From Bacteroidia bacterium (GTDB lineage: Bacteria; Bacteroidota; Bacteroidia; Cytophagales; JAAEPT01): a stretch of 64,000 bases of DNA. This document shows, in pieces, positions 34,675 through 41,978 of the stretch. Below the pieces are notes generated by a model, which worked only from the letters and a program-made list of their open reading frames with translations, had not been told where the DNA came from and searched no databases. Positions within the stretch are counted from its first letter, which is position 1. Each line of letters starts with the position of its first letter. Location of the stretch: positions 62,001 through 126,000 of the forward strand of contig JAUIJC010000003.1 in the NCBI GenBank assembly GCA_030431525.1, read 5' to 3'. The translations under genes were made by a program, and so were the position numbers.

Positions 34675-35094
34675 ATGAAAAATTGGAATACAGTAGGGTA
34701 TATTAAAGCAGGCGTGCTTTTGTTAGTAGCATTTCCAAATTTTTTCCTTCCACCAAGTGCACTTCCACAACAGCCTATATTGGTTGTTGTGTTTGCTTTT
34801 TTTGCACCCTTCATCGTTTTAGCCTTAAAGGCATTCAAACGGTTTAAAGAAATTAGAGAAATGGGTTTTCCTTCTTGGAATGAGAACCCATTTACAAGTA
34901 AAAAATGGCTAACCAAATGGGTGATGGGGAGTGGCTTCTTTCTGACGCAAGGAACAGCACTGTTAATTGGTAGTTTGATTCGGTTTTCGACGCCTCCTAT
35001 GATTGTATTTGCAATACTAGGGTATGGTTTCGGAATTCTTGTAGGAAGTACATTGCCATTTTACATCCTGAAACAACCTTCATCTAGGCCTTAA
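34675..35094 (+). CDS. Hypothetical membrane protein, 139 residues
   Basis: Four hydrophobic segments (IKAGVLLLVAFPNFFLP, ILVVVFAFFAPFIVLAL, MGSGFFLTQGTALLIG, MIVFAILGYGFGILVG) with a polar cytoplasmic loop KAFKRFKEIREMG between the second and third. No family recognised. The ATG at 34675 sits only 4 bp after the terminator T-tract, so its transcription needs read-through or a start inside the nfu gene. Convergent with the hydrolase gene. Confidence 0.55.
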   Translation: MKNWNTVGYIKAGVLLLVAFPNFFLPPSALPQQPILVVVFAFFAPFIVLALKAFKRFKEIREMGFPSWNENPFTSKKWLTKWVMGSGFFLTQGTALLIGSLIRFSTPPMIVFAILGYGFGILVGSTLPFYILKQPSSRP

Positions 35095-35128
35095 ATGCGA
35101 ACCAGAAAGGTTTTCTGTATATCCCATC

Positions 35129-35926
35129 CTAAAGGTTTCTCTGAATAAAGGAGATCGCCAGTTGATTAAATCGAGGAGCCGACTCCACATTCACCACATG
35201 CCCACAGGAGCGGATGACTTCCAAAAGTTTATGGCGACCTTCCAGCATTTTTCTTAGTTCCCTGAGGAACATGTGGTCTTCCTCGCCTTGAATGTATAGC
35301 ATGGGGATGGAAGGGAGTTCTTTGCGGATTTGACGAAGGGCGTTTTTCAATTCCTTGGTCATAGCAAACCATTTCAGAAATTCCGATTGCTCCATGCGCT
35401 TTGCTTCGCGGATGAAAAGTGCCCGACTTGATGAGTGATTTTTTCTGGGTAGGATGATGGTCGCAAAGATTTTATAAAGCCACATGAAGGGAACTTGGCC
35501 TTTGAACAGGTTGCCGACGGTGAGTAGGGTGCGCGCCTTGAGATTAAGGCTAACAATGGACCCCGCCAACACCATGCTTTTTACCCGCTGAGGGTGGTCA
35601 TTGGCCAAAAGCTTTACGAGCATGCTTCCCAAAGAGACACCCACGAAGTGCGCCGATTCAATTTTCTTTGATTTAAGGAGCCTAAGAATATCCTCAGTGA
35701 TGTCCTTGAAGCGGTACTTGTTCAATGCTGGCTCACAAGCCTTGGATTTCCCATGGCCTCTGAGGTCGAGCATCAGAAGGTTGAAATGTTCCTGAAATGC
35801 ACGTTTTTGTTTGAACCAAATGGAGGAACTTCCTCCAGCACCATGGACAAATACCACCCATTCGGTGCTCTTTGGTTGCAGGTATATTTTTGAGAACAAG
35901 GTCATAGCTCCGTTTTCTACCATCAA
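35129..35926 (-). CDS. Alpha/beta hydrolase
   Basis: A 265-residue cytoplasmic hydrolase. The oxyanion segment VFVHGAGGSSSIW lies near 22-34, the nucleophile elbow GVSLG holds the Ser near 96, the acid is in QGEEDHMF near 210, and the catalytic His is in CGHVVNVESAPRFN near 240. These form a complete catalytic triad. Cap domain segments are basic. Substrate unknown; esters or lactones are typical. Divergent from the flavin reductase fusion gene with 127 bp between them. A start seven codons downstream is also possible. Confidence 0.9.
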   Translation of the reverse strand: MMVENGAMTLFSKIYLQPKSTEWVVFVHGAGGSSSIWFKQKRAFQEHFNLLMLDLRGHGKSKACEPALNKYRFKDITEDILRLLKSKKIESAHFVGVSLGSMLVKLLANDHPQRVKSMVLAGSIVSLNLKARTLLTVGNLFKGQVPFMWLYKIFATIILPRKNHSSSRALFIREAKRMEQSEFLKWFAMTKELKNALRQIRKELPSIPMLYIQGEEDHMFLRELRKMLEGRHKLLEVIRSCGHVVNVESAPRFNQLAISFIQRNL

Positions 35927-36053
35927 ATTTAGTGAGTAATGTTTATTAAATTTGAAATAATGTTAAACAAAGTGAGCGAATGCCTTTTCTGACGTTAGAA
36001 GGATACCATTGATATTCATTCAAGGTAATTGGCTCTTAATCAAATTGACTCCC

Positions 36054-37085
36054 ATGTATTTAGACGCTCAAAGATTGAAACAATTCGACAGGTCCCACCG
36101 CATCAAACTTGTTAATTCTTTGTCGGGCTATAAAGGCGTCCATTTGATTGGGACGGTGAATCAGCAGGGGCAAAGCAATGTGGCCATTTTCAATTCTGTG
36201 GTCCATATCAGCGCCGAACCAGCCATGATTGGGTTCATTGTGAGGCCAAGGACGGACTACCATCAAACCTTGAATAACATTGAGGAGATGGGTTGTTTCA
36301 CGATTAACCATGTCCATAAATCATTCGTGAGGCAGGCGCACTACACCTCTGCAAATTTTCCGAGGGAGGTGTCTGAGTTTGATGCATGCGCCTTGGAGGC
36401 TGAATTTGAGCAGGGTTTTGAGGCTCCGTTTGTGGCCGAAAGCGAGGTGAAAATGGGATTGAGGTTGAAGGAAATTGTTCCGATTCCTGTCAATAGCTCA
36501 TTCCTTGTGATTGGTCAGGTTGAGCAGGTTTATTTGAATGACCGCGTGATTGATGAGGACGGCCAATTGCAACTGGAAGCAGTGCAGGATGTGGTGGTTA
36601 CGGGCCTGAATCAATATTCTTCGGTAGAAGCTCTTCAAAAGTTGCCTTATGCGCGGGTCATGGAAGTGCCTGACTTCCGACACAAAGAACGCCCTGATGC
36701 CGTTGTGTTTGATGATGAGTCTCAGCAATATCACGCAAAGGCGTTATCCTATGCGTCAAGCTTAGGGAGTCCAGCGATTATGGCTGAGAACATGGACAAC
36801 TGGAAACGGAAGAATGTTCAGGGATTCAACCACCAGCTGAAGAGCAAGGTGGAAGAGTTGAAAAAACGCTACGAGGGCCTTTTGGAAGAGTATCAACTCA
36901 ATGAGCACATTTATCAGGCGAAGATCAATTTTGAACCAGTGGTAGGGGAGACATACCACCTTTACATTGGTCGAGACGGGAAGAATTTTCTATCCATGAT
37001 TCCTCCTCACAGTTGGAATGCAGAGCATCTTGGGGCTTTTCGGTTGACCCATGACCATTGTTGGGTTGCGGTTACCGAAGGGTAA
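36054..37085 (+). CDS. Flavin reductase-like domain fused to DUF2452 (C1orf50-like) domain
   Basis: A 343-residue protein. Residues 1-190 form a flavin reductase-like FMN-binding split barrel: LVNSLSGYKGVHLIGTVNQQ, NVAIFNSVVHISAEPAMIGF, GCFTINHVHKSFVRQAHYTS. After a linker, residues 225-343 match DUF2452: KALSYASSLGSPAIMAENMD, an amphipathic helix QLKSKVEELKKRYEGLLEEY, and NFEPVVGETYHLYIGRDGKN with FLSMIPPHSW. DUF2452 is best known as human C1orf50 and as separate small bacterial proteins. The fusion implies that both domains act on the same process, otherwise unknown. Start at 36054 matches the usual N-terminus of the reductase. Confidence 0.8.
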   Translation: MYLDAQRLKQFDRSHRIKLVNSLSGYKGVHLIGTVNQQGQSNVAIFNSVVHISAEPAMIGFIVRPRTDYHQTLNNIEEMGCFTINHVHKSFVRQAHYTSANFPREVSEFDACALEAEFEQGFEAPFVAESEVKMGLRLKEIVPIPVNSSFLVIGQVEQVYLNDRVIDEDGQLQLEAVQDVVVTGLNQYSSVEALQKLPYARVMEVPDFRHKERPDAVVFDDESQQYHAKALSYASSLGSPAIMAENMDNWKRKNVQGFNHQLKSKVEELKKRYEGLLEEYQLNEHIYQAKINFEPVVGETYHLYIGRDGKNFLSMIPPHSWNAEHLGAFRLTHDHCWVAVTEG

Positions 37086-37472
37086 TCAGTCCTTTACCAG
37101 CGTGTCCGAAAGTCGCTGGGAAATCATTTGGCTAATCCGTTTTCCCAGCTCTGCCCGATGATCCGAGAAGAAATCGAACTCTTCCAAAGTCAACATGCCG
37201 AGAACCATCCCACGAAAGTGTTGCTGAAGGGATTGGTCATTTTTTAGGGCATTGCTGATTAGGGATTTTTGGGCTTTTGGCTCAAGTCCTGAGAAGTTGC
37301 CGTGGTGCTCCGTGATGTATTTCTTGAAATAAGCGATGAGCAGTTGGTGCTGGAATTTTAGAATCGGTCGAAGGGTCTTGTTTTGGAAAGCCTCCAAATC
37401 GGATGTTTGCTCCTGAACTATTGCAGTTTGAATCTCTGGGCGAAGCTCCACCAGCTGTAAGTCACGATTCAT
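37086..37472 (-). CDS. Conserved hypothetical protein, 128 residues
   Basis: A soluble, helical protein starting MNRDLQLVELRPEIQTAIVQ, with a conserved-looking core LRPILKFQHQLLIAYFKKYI and a C-terminal helix ELGKRISQMISQRLSDTLV. I have no firm family; similar proteins occur in other Bacteroidota without known role. It is the last gene of a minus-strand group with the deaminase and CHAD genes and abuts the fusion gene tail to tail with no gap. The start at 37472 leaves a 17-bp gap to the deaminase stop. Confidence 0.6.
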   Translation of the reverse strand: MNRDLQLVELRPEIQTAIVQEQTSDLEAFQNKTLRPILKFQHQLLIAYFKKYITEHHGNFSGLEPKAQKSLISNALKNDQSLQQHFRGMVLGMLTLEEFDFFSDHRAELGKRISQMISQRLSDTLVKD

Positions 37473-37489
37473 TGGAAAATGATTGTGGT

Positions 37490-37957
37490 TCAATAGTGTT
37501 TTTTGTCTTCCTTTTCCTTCCACTCATGGAAAACAGTTAGGGCGTCCTCCCGCATTAGTGGTGCAAATGGAATATGCCGATCCTCTAAGGGGAGTTCAAT
37601 TTCTTGGTAGATAAAATGGTCGTCGAAACCGATAGCCGAGGCGTCCTTGTGGTTGCAAGCGAAGAACACGCGTTTCACGCGTGACCAATAAATGGCTCCC
37701 AAACACATGGGGCAAGGTTCGCAGGAGGTATAAACCTCACAGTCTTCTAGTTGATAGGTGCCTAGGTTATTACAGGCATCTCGAATGGCGACCACTTCGG
37801 CATGGGCAGTGGGGTCATTGCTGGAGGTGACTTGGTTACAGCCTTTCCCCACGATTTTTCCATCCTTCACAACGACAGCCCCAAAGGGGCCACCAATTTC
37901 ATTGCGCATACCATCCTGAGCCAGTTTAATGGCTTCCTTCATAAAGGCTGGATTCAT
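37490..37957 (-). CDS. Nucleoside/guanine deaminase (CDA superfamily, GuaD-like)
   Basis: A 155-residue zinc-dependent deaminase. The zinc and proton-shuttle motif is HAEVVAIRDA (His and Glu near 53-55), and the second zinc ligands are in SCEPCPMCLGA near 82-92. The distinctive segment AIYWSRVKRVFFACNHKDAS followed by GFDDHFIYQEIELP matches bacterial guanine deaminases that make xanthine. Related enzymes act on other purines or on tRNA, so substrate is inferred. The start overlaps the CHAD gene stop by ATGA. Confidence 0.9.
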   Translation of the reverse strand: MNPAFMKEAIKLAQDGMRNEIGGPFGAVVVKDGKIVGKGCNQVTSSNDPTAHAEVVAIRDACNNLGTYQLEDCEVYTSCEPCPMCLGAIYWSRVKRVFFACNHKDASAIGFDDHFIYQEIELPLEDRHIPFAPLMREDALTVFHEWKEKEDKKHY

Positions 37958-38724
37958 TTGATCATTGCTTTGGCTTGTTCAAGAAAACTATTAGCGTCCT
38001 TCCTTACCCGTTCTTCAATCAGTTCGTAGCCACGCATATTTCCCGCGGTGTGAAGCCTAAAGTTTTGAATGGAATCGGCCAAGATGATCCGATCATGCCA
38101 ATGGCCAAGCAAGTGCCCAATATCATCCAAAATGTGGTGGTGCTTGGATGAAATACGCTTGTTCAGGGCCTTGGTAAGGAAGTCTTCCGCATAATAAATC
38201 CTTTTCAGGAAAGTCCTTGCCTTGTGAAACTCATTTTTGGTCCAAGCCTTTTCAAATTTCTTCTCGAGTTTTTCGACAAACTTGGTAGAATGTTCTTTTA
38301 AGGTCCTCTTTTTAGCTGAGTCAAGGTTTTGCTTTAGGGCTCTCTCAAGCCTTGAAAACGCCTTTTGAGGAAATTGATGTATCCAAGTAGCCAAGTGTTG
38401 TTCGAGTTTTTCCTCTTGCCCTTTTAGGTCTTTTAGAAGAGCGGTTCCCCGCATTCCTGTTTGTTTGAGATATTCCGCGAGGAGCTGTTCCTGAATTTGG
38501 ATGTTCCTGATAGCCCCCATTTTTTTGAAGAGCTTATCGGTGGCTTGGTGCGCGATTTGAAGGTTTTTGTTGTCTCCGAATGTTTCGGCAATGCCCTCCA
38601 GCATCTTTAGTTTTTTGGCGGTTACGCGCAATTTGTGGATGCCTTCCGTATCGAAATTCGAGGCTAAATCGATTAGTGAAGAGGCGCGTTCAGTCAGCTT
38701 GTGCAGGTAGTCCTTAGGTGTCAT
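37954..38724 (-). CDS. CHAD domain protein
   Basis: A 256-residue helical protein rich in Lys, Arg and His, matching the CHAD domain, a helical bundle that binds polyphosphate and is often found near CYTH phosphatases. The hallmark segment near the start is DTEGIHKLRVTAKKLKMLEG, and a second helical repeat has FHKARTFLKRIYYAEDF followed by DIGHLLGHWHDRIIL. No CYTH gene is in the window. It overlaps the deaminase start by 4 bp and so forms an operon with it. Confidence 0.88.
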   Translation of the reverse strand: MTPKDYLHKLTERASSLIDLASNFDTEGIHKLRVTAKKLKMLEGIAETFGDNKNLQIAHQATDKLFKKMGAIRNIQIQEQLLAEYLKQTGMRGTALLKDLKGQEEKLEQHLATWIHQFPQKAFSRLERALKQNLDSAKKRTLKEHSTKFVEKLEKKFEKAWTKNEFHKARTFLKRIYYAEDFLTKALNKRISSKHHHILDDIGHLLGHWHDRIILADSIQNFRLHTAGNMRGYELIEERVRKDANSFLEQAKAMIK

Positions 38725-38740
38725 ACCCTTTTGAACGGAA

Positions 38741-38764
38741 AAAGCCGACCAAATGGTCGGCTTT
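38741..38764 (-). terminator. Rho-independent terminator after HIT gene
   Basis: Arms AAAGCCGACC and GGTCGGCTTT around a 4-nt loop, followed on the minus strand by T residues. It separates the HIT gene from the CHAD operon. Confidence 0.9.
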
Positions 38765-38789
38765 CGATGTTTTTGAATGGGAAAGGGAA

Positions 38790-39182
38790 TCAGAGTTCCG
38801 CCGTGATTTTGGCTTGGATCTCTGCCATTTCCTCTGGCGAGAGCTTCAACTTCGGTTTTGTGAAGTTGATGTCACCCATGGAGTTCAGGGGAATTAAGTG
38901 AATGTGTGTGTGCGGTACCTCGAGGCCAACAACAGCGACGCCAACGCGAATGCATGGGATGGCTTTGCGAAGGCCCTTGGCAACTTTCTTGGCGAATAGT
39001 TGGAGGTGGGCGTACAATTCGTCCTCAATGTCGAAGATGTAGTCAATCTCTTCCTTTGGGATCACCAAAACATGGCCTTTGGCCACTGGGGTGGCATCGA
39101 GGAAGGCCAGACATTTGTCGTCTTCGGCAATCTTATAACAAGGGATTTCTCCGTTGACGATTTTTGTAAATACGCTTGCCAT
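38790..39182 (-). CDS. HIT family nucleotide hydrolase
   Basis: A 130-residue histidine-triad protein, HINT-like, that hydrolyses nucleoside phosphoramidates or adenylated conjugates. The active-site triad is HTHIHLIPL near 95-103. Upstream features are FTKIVNGEIPCYKIAEDDKC at the N-terminus and ATPVAKGHVLVIPKEEIDYI. Length is typical. It is probably in an operon with greA upstream, separated from it by the heptamer-repeat palindrome. Confidence 0.95.
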   Translation of the reverse strand: MASVFTKIVNGEIPCYKIAEDDKCLAFLDATPVAKGHVLVIPKEEIDYIFDIEDELYAHLQLFAKKVAKGLRKAIPCIRVGVAVVGLEVPHTHIHLIPLNSMGDINFTKPKLKLSPEEMAEIQAKITAEL

Positions 39183-39219
39183 AAAAGTGTGTTTTAAAAG
39201 GCGTTTAGATCGCTTTGCT

Positions 39220-39290
39220 TTTAGACATTAGAATTAAGCTTTGTCTAACGTCTAACGTCTAACGTCTAACGTCTAACGTCTAACGTCTAA
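39220..39290. repeat. Heptamer tandem array (GTCTAAC) with inverted partner
   Basis: Six perfect GTCTAAC units plus one partial unit run from 39243 to 39290. A reversed word TTAGACATTAGA at 39221-39232 can pair with any unit, giving sliding hairpins. The array fills the gap between greA and the HIT gene. Exact tandem copies suggest recent slippage, so copy number is probably variable between strains. Confidence 0.9.
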
Positions 39291-39305
39291 GGCAGAAATC
39301 CTGAG

Positions 39306-39779
39306 TTAACGGCTGATATCAATAATTTCAAGCTCCATTTCACCTGCTGGCACTTTTACCACGGCTTTTTCACCTACACCTTTGCCCAAAAGACCTTTGG
39401 CGATAGGGGTTTTGATGGAGATTTTTCCGCTTTTAAGATCAGCTTCGTCCTCAGCAACAATGGTGTAGGTCATTTCCATACCATTTTTGGAGTTGCGGAT
39501 TTTCACCACAGACATGATAGCTACCTTGGAAGCGTCAATTTGGGAAGAGTCAATGATACGAGCGCTGGCTACTTTGCCCTCCAATTCAGAAATGCGCATT
39601 TCCATCAAGCCTTGAGCTTCTTTGGCAGCATCATATTCGGCGTTCTCGGAGAGGTCACCTTTGTCGCGAGCTTCAGCAATTTGGTTGGACATGTCTTTAC
39701 GTCCACGTGTTTTGAGGTCGTGCAACTCGTCCTTGAGTTTTTGCAAGCCCTCTTCGGTCATGTAATTGTACTGTGCCAT
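39306..39779 (-). CDS. greA: Transcription elongation factor GreA
   Basis: A 157-residue GreA. The N-terminal coiled coil (about 1-75) has the tip signature GDLSENAEYDAAKEAQ with the acidic residues that enter the RNA polymerase secondary channel to stimulate transcript cleavage. The C-terminal FKBP-like domain has KISIKTPIAKGLLGKGVGEK. Preceded by a GC-rich hairpin in its leader. Likely leads a transcript that includes the HIT gene. Confidence 0.97.
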   Translation of the reverse strand: MAQYNYMTEEGLQKLKDELHDLKTRGRKDMSNQIAEARDKGDLSENAEYDAAKEAQGLMEMRISELEGKVASARIIDSSQIDASKVAIMSVVKIRNSKNGMEMTYTIVAEDEADLKSGKISIKTPIAKGLLGKGVGEKAVVKVPAGEMELEIIDISR

Positions 39780-39799
39780 ACGAATAAATCAAATACAGA

Positions 39800-39835
39800 C
39801 CCTTCGGGTTCCGTGTCTGTGCGGAACCCGAAGGG
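39800..39835. repeat. GC-rich hairpin upstream of greA
   Basis: Perfect 14-bp arms CCCTTCGGGTTCCG (39800-39813) and complement (39822-39835) with an 8-nt loop, 21 bp upstream of the greA start codon. It lies in the greA leader or promoter region and may be an RNA structure or another mobile palindrome. Confidence 0.8.
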
Positions 39836-39883
39836 CCTTATCACTTAATACAAGATTGTAATTATACCTTGGGTCAATCCCAA

Positions 39884-40044
39884 GCAAAAGTGAAACAATA
39901 AACTGCCCCAGTCGTCTTGTTCTTTTGCCCGCTGTTCGTAGCAACTTGATTTGCGATAGCTACGGCTATCCCTGCATCAATTTGCTACAAACAGCGAACA
40001 AAATAACTGCGCCTTAGTTGGTCAGTTTATTATTTCACTTTTGC
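39884..40044. repeat. MITE-like long imperfect palindrome, about 160 bp
   Basis: The outer arm GCAAAAGTGAAACAATAAAC (39884-39903) pairs with the right end near 40025-40044. Inner arms CGCTGTTCGTAGCAACTTGA (39930-39949) and the complement around 39979-39998 continue the stem, and GCTACGGCT is the centre at about 39963. The stem spans close to 70 bp with mismatches and no open frame. With the GC-rich hairpin it accounts for most of the 422-bp gap between greA and the dehydrogenase; the remaining 40045-40201 is AT-rich with no feature I can name. Confidence 0.8.
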
Positions 40045-40201
40045 CAAGCCAAGAACAGCAAAAAGCTTTAAATCCATATACGGATTTCATGGCCATAGGG
40101 AATAAAAAAAGAACGGGAGCGATCAACGACGCCTCCGTTCCGATGATTCAAAGGTAAAGAATTCTCAACGAATAGTGAAAACTGTAGGCCTTGAAATGGG
40201 C

Positions 40202-41134
40202 TTATCCAAGCTTCAGTGCCTTAATCTTCTCCACCAATACCTCATTGATTTTTACATGGGATTCAAAACTCCATCCGCCCACGTGAGGGGTGAGGATGAC
40301 GTCCCTTCGTTGTGTGAGTTTTTCAAAGGTTTTCTCTTGCTCAGGGCTGAAGGTGTGGAGCTTCTCATTTTCAATCACATCCAAACCAGCGCTGAGCACT
40401 TGTTTTTCATCCAAGGCCCGCATGAGGTCCTCCAGTTTGCAGTGGCGACCACGAGCAGTGTTTACGAACCAGATAGGTTTTTTGAATCGCTTGAAGAATT
40501 CATAATCCAACCAACCGTCAGTTTCCTCGGTCAATGGAATATGGATACTAAGGACATCACATTGCTCAAAGAGGTCTTCCAAGGAAGCTTGTTCAGCAAA
40601 TTCATCACCATAGTTTTCTCGGTACTTGTCATAGGCCAACACCCTGCAACCAAATGGTTTTGCACGTTTGGCAAAAGCCTGACCCATATTGCCGTAGCCG
40701 ATAATGCCCACCGTGCGCTCGCTCAGTTCAAAACCACGATTTCCCTCACGATCCCAGATTTTTTCACGAATCTCTTTGTCTGCCTTTCCCATGAAATTCA
40801 AAAGACAAAGAAGCATGCCCACGGCGTGTTCACCCACGGCATCGCGGTTTCCTTCGGGAGCGTTCAGTAGGGGAATCCCTCGCTTTTCTACCTCCTCAAC
40901 ATCAATTTGATCCAGTCCAGCTCCGGCTCGGCCAATGAATTTTAGCTTTGGGCCTTGGTCCAAGATTTCTGCATCAATCTTGGTTTTACTTCTAACCAGC
41001 ATACCGTCGTAGTCGGAAAGGCATTCCAGAATTTCACTTCTTTTAATGTCAGGATGATAGTCAGACTGTACGCCAATTCCTTCCAATAGCTCAATGATGG
41101 AAGGGTGAAAGTCATCAATGATAAGACAACGCAT
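40202..41134 (-). CDS. D-isomer-specific 2-hydroxyacid dehydrogenase (3-phosphoglycerate dehydrogenase-like)
   Basis: A 310-residue NAD-dependent dehydrogenase. The substrate-binding motif KFIGRAGAGLDQID lies near 67-80, the Rossmann loop GIIGYGNMGQAFAKRAKPFG near 145, and the catalytic Arg, Glu and His are in NTARGRHC, DVIENEK and LTPHVGGW. It resembles SerA lacking the ACT regulatory domain, so it may start serine synthesis or act on glyoxylate or hydroxypyruvate. The start is placed at 41134 because the ten extra residues of the longer frame have no family counterpart. Next to the intron-bearing tRNA gene, same strand. Confidence 0.88.
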   Translation of the reverse strand: MRCLIIDDFHPSIIELLEGIGVQSDYHPDIKRSEILECLSDYDGMLVRSKTKIDAEILDQGPKLKFIGRAGAGLDQIDVEEVEKRGIPLLNAPEGNRDAVGEHAVGMLLCLLNFMGKADKEIREKIWDREGNRGFELSERTVGIIGYGNMGQAFAKRAKPFGCRVLAYDKYRENYGDEFAEQASLEDLFEQCDVLSIHIPLTEETDGWLDYEFFKRFKKPIWFVNTARGRHCKLEDLMRALDEKQVLSAGLDVIENEKLHTFSPEQEKTFEKLTQRRDVILTPHVGGWSFESHVKINEVLVEKIKALKLG

Positions 41135-41214
41135 GTGGTTATACTTTAGGATTTTCGTACACAAACAGCCAGTTTTTCATACGAAGTCCTTTAAGGAATA
41201 AATGACTTAGGATA

Positions 41215-41243
41215 CAAAAAAAGGCTACCCAAAGGGGTAGCCT
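41215..41243 (-). terminator. Rho-independent terminator of tRNA gene
   Basis: Perfect 9-bp arms (41222-41230 and 41235-41243) with a 4-nt loop, followed on the minus strand by seven T residues. It lies 14 bp past the tRNA 3' end, so the tRNA and its intron form a single transcription unit. Confidence 0.92.
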
Positions 41244-41293
41244 AATGTTTTGGGTGTGGGCCCACCTGGACTCGAACCAGGCACCTACTGATT

Positions 41294-41978
41294 CACCTTC
41301 CAAAAGTTTCCTTGAGGGGTAGGACTATATCATCACCCTCGACTTTACGTTAGGGTGGGGGGCGTTCGTGACGGTAATTAAGGGAACTTTGTCCAAAAGG
41401 ACATCCCTCCGTTAGTCTCTGCACCTTCCTTGGGTGTACCCAAAGCTTGGCTCAGGATTGCCATCAGCATTACCTGTTAAGGTTTCCCTGAGTTAACCCC
41501 CTTGGCATCCATGGGTTTCCCCATGGAGTCACCGTGAACGAGTTTAACTACATTGTTAATTTGTAATTCGGGATTATGTTCTTCTGCATGACAATTAGCA
41601 CACAAAAGAATACATTTTTTAAGCTCCTTCCTTAAAGAATCTTCTCGTTTATTCGATAGACTTCGAAGACCCAAGGGAAATTCTTTGTGTTCAGCTTCCA
41701 AATGATGGAAGTGAAGGGCAGAAAGATTTTTATTATAACCACAATGCTGACACATTCCTCCTAATTCTTCCACAAACTTTAGCTTTCTTTTCAAAGCTCG
41801 AATTGTTTGTGAGTGATAGGTATTAGTTTGTGTCTTTATGTGGTAATAATGGTGTTTTTGTTTGCAACGATTGCTACAAAACTTAATCTTTTGCCCAGAA
41901 AGAGGCTTTCCACAGATTACACAACTATTCATATACGCAGAATAGTTCTTTCAACAAATAAGTTCAGACCGCTCGTTG
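41294..41978 (-). ncRNA. Group I intron (IC3-like) in tRNA anticodon loop
   Basis: The 5' exon ends in CAU and the intron ends in G, as group I splicing requires. The core lies in the last 240 nt. The guide sequence GUGA (41532-41529) pairs with exon UCAU through the G-U wobble at the splice site. The P2 hairpin at 41526-41509 has a GAAA loop. Next come CUCAGGGAAACC, the P-Q region GGCAAUCCUGAGCCAAGC (41462-41445), the R element GUGCAGAGACU (about 41424-41414), CCCUAACGU near P8, and the S element GAUAUAGUCC (41331-41322). These strings match tRNA introns of cyanobacteria (Leu-UAA) and Azoarcus (Ile-CAU). The endonuclease gene fills the P1 loop. Confidence 0.93.
41477..41932 (-). CDS. Intron-encoded HNH homing endonuclease
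   Basis: A 151-residue protein. An N-terminal zinc ribbon has Cys4, Cys7, Cys19 and Cys23 (CVICGKP, FCSNRCK). A basic helix SQTIRALKRKLKFVEE follows. The HNH domain has CQHC (61-64), the His pair in LHFHHLEAEH (75-82) and LLCANCHAEEH (109-119) with zinc Cys111/Cys114. It probably nicks or cuts intronless tRNA-Ile genes to spread the intron. The gene begins 47 nt inside the intron in the P1 loop. Its last 18 codons (from Gly134) overlap the guide sequence and P2 of the ribozyme, so those residues are constrained by RNA folding. Intact, so possibly active. Confidence 0.92.
   Translation of the reverse strand: MNSCVICGKPLSGQKIKFCSNRCKQKHHYYHIKTQTNTYHSQTIRALKRKLKFVEELGGMCQHCGYNKNLSALHFHHLEAEHKEFPLGLRSLSNKREDSLRKELKKCILLCANCHAEEHNPELQINNVVKLVHGDSMGKPMDAKGVNSGKP

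Noticed and set aside
39243-39290. Heptamer array as a CRISPR array
   Set aside because: Units are 7 bp with no spacers.
40175-40870. A 231-codon plus-strand frame opposite the dehydrogenase
   Set aside because: It overlaps the catalytic region of a well supported gene and has no recognisable domain.
41294-41978. Group II intron or a simple insertion in the tRNA gene
   Set aside because: There is no domain V-like hairpin or GUGYG start, and the encoded protein is HNH only with no reverse transcriptase. Group I P-Q, R and S strings are clear.
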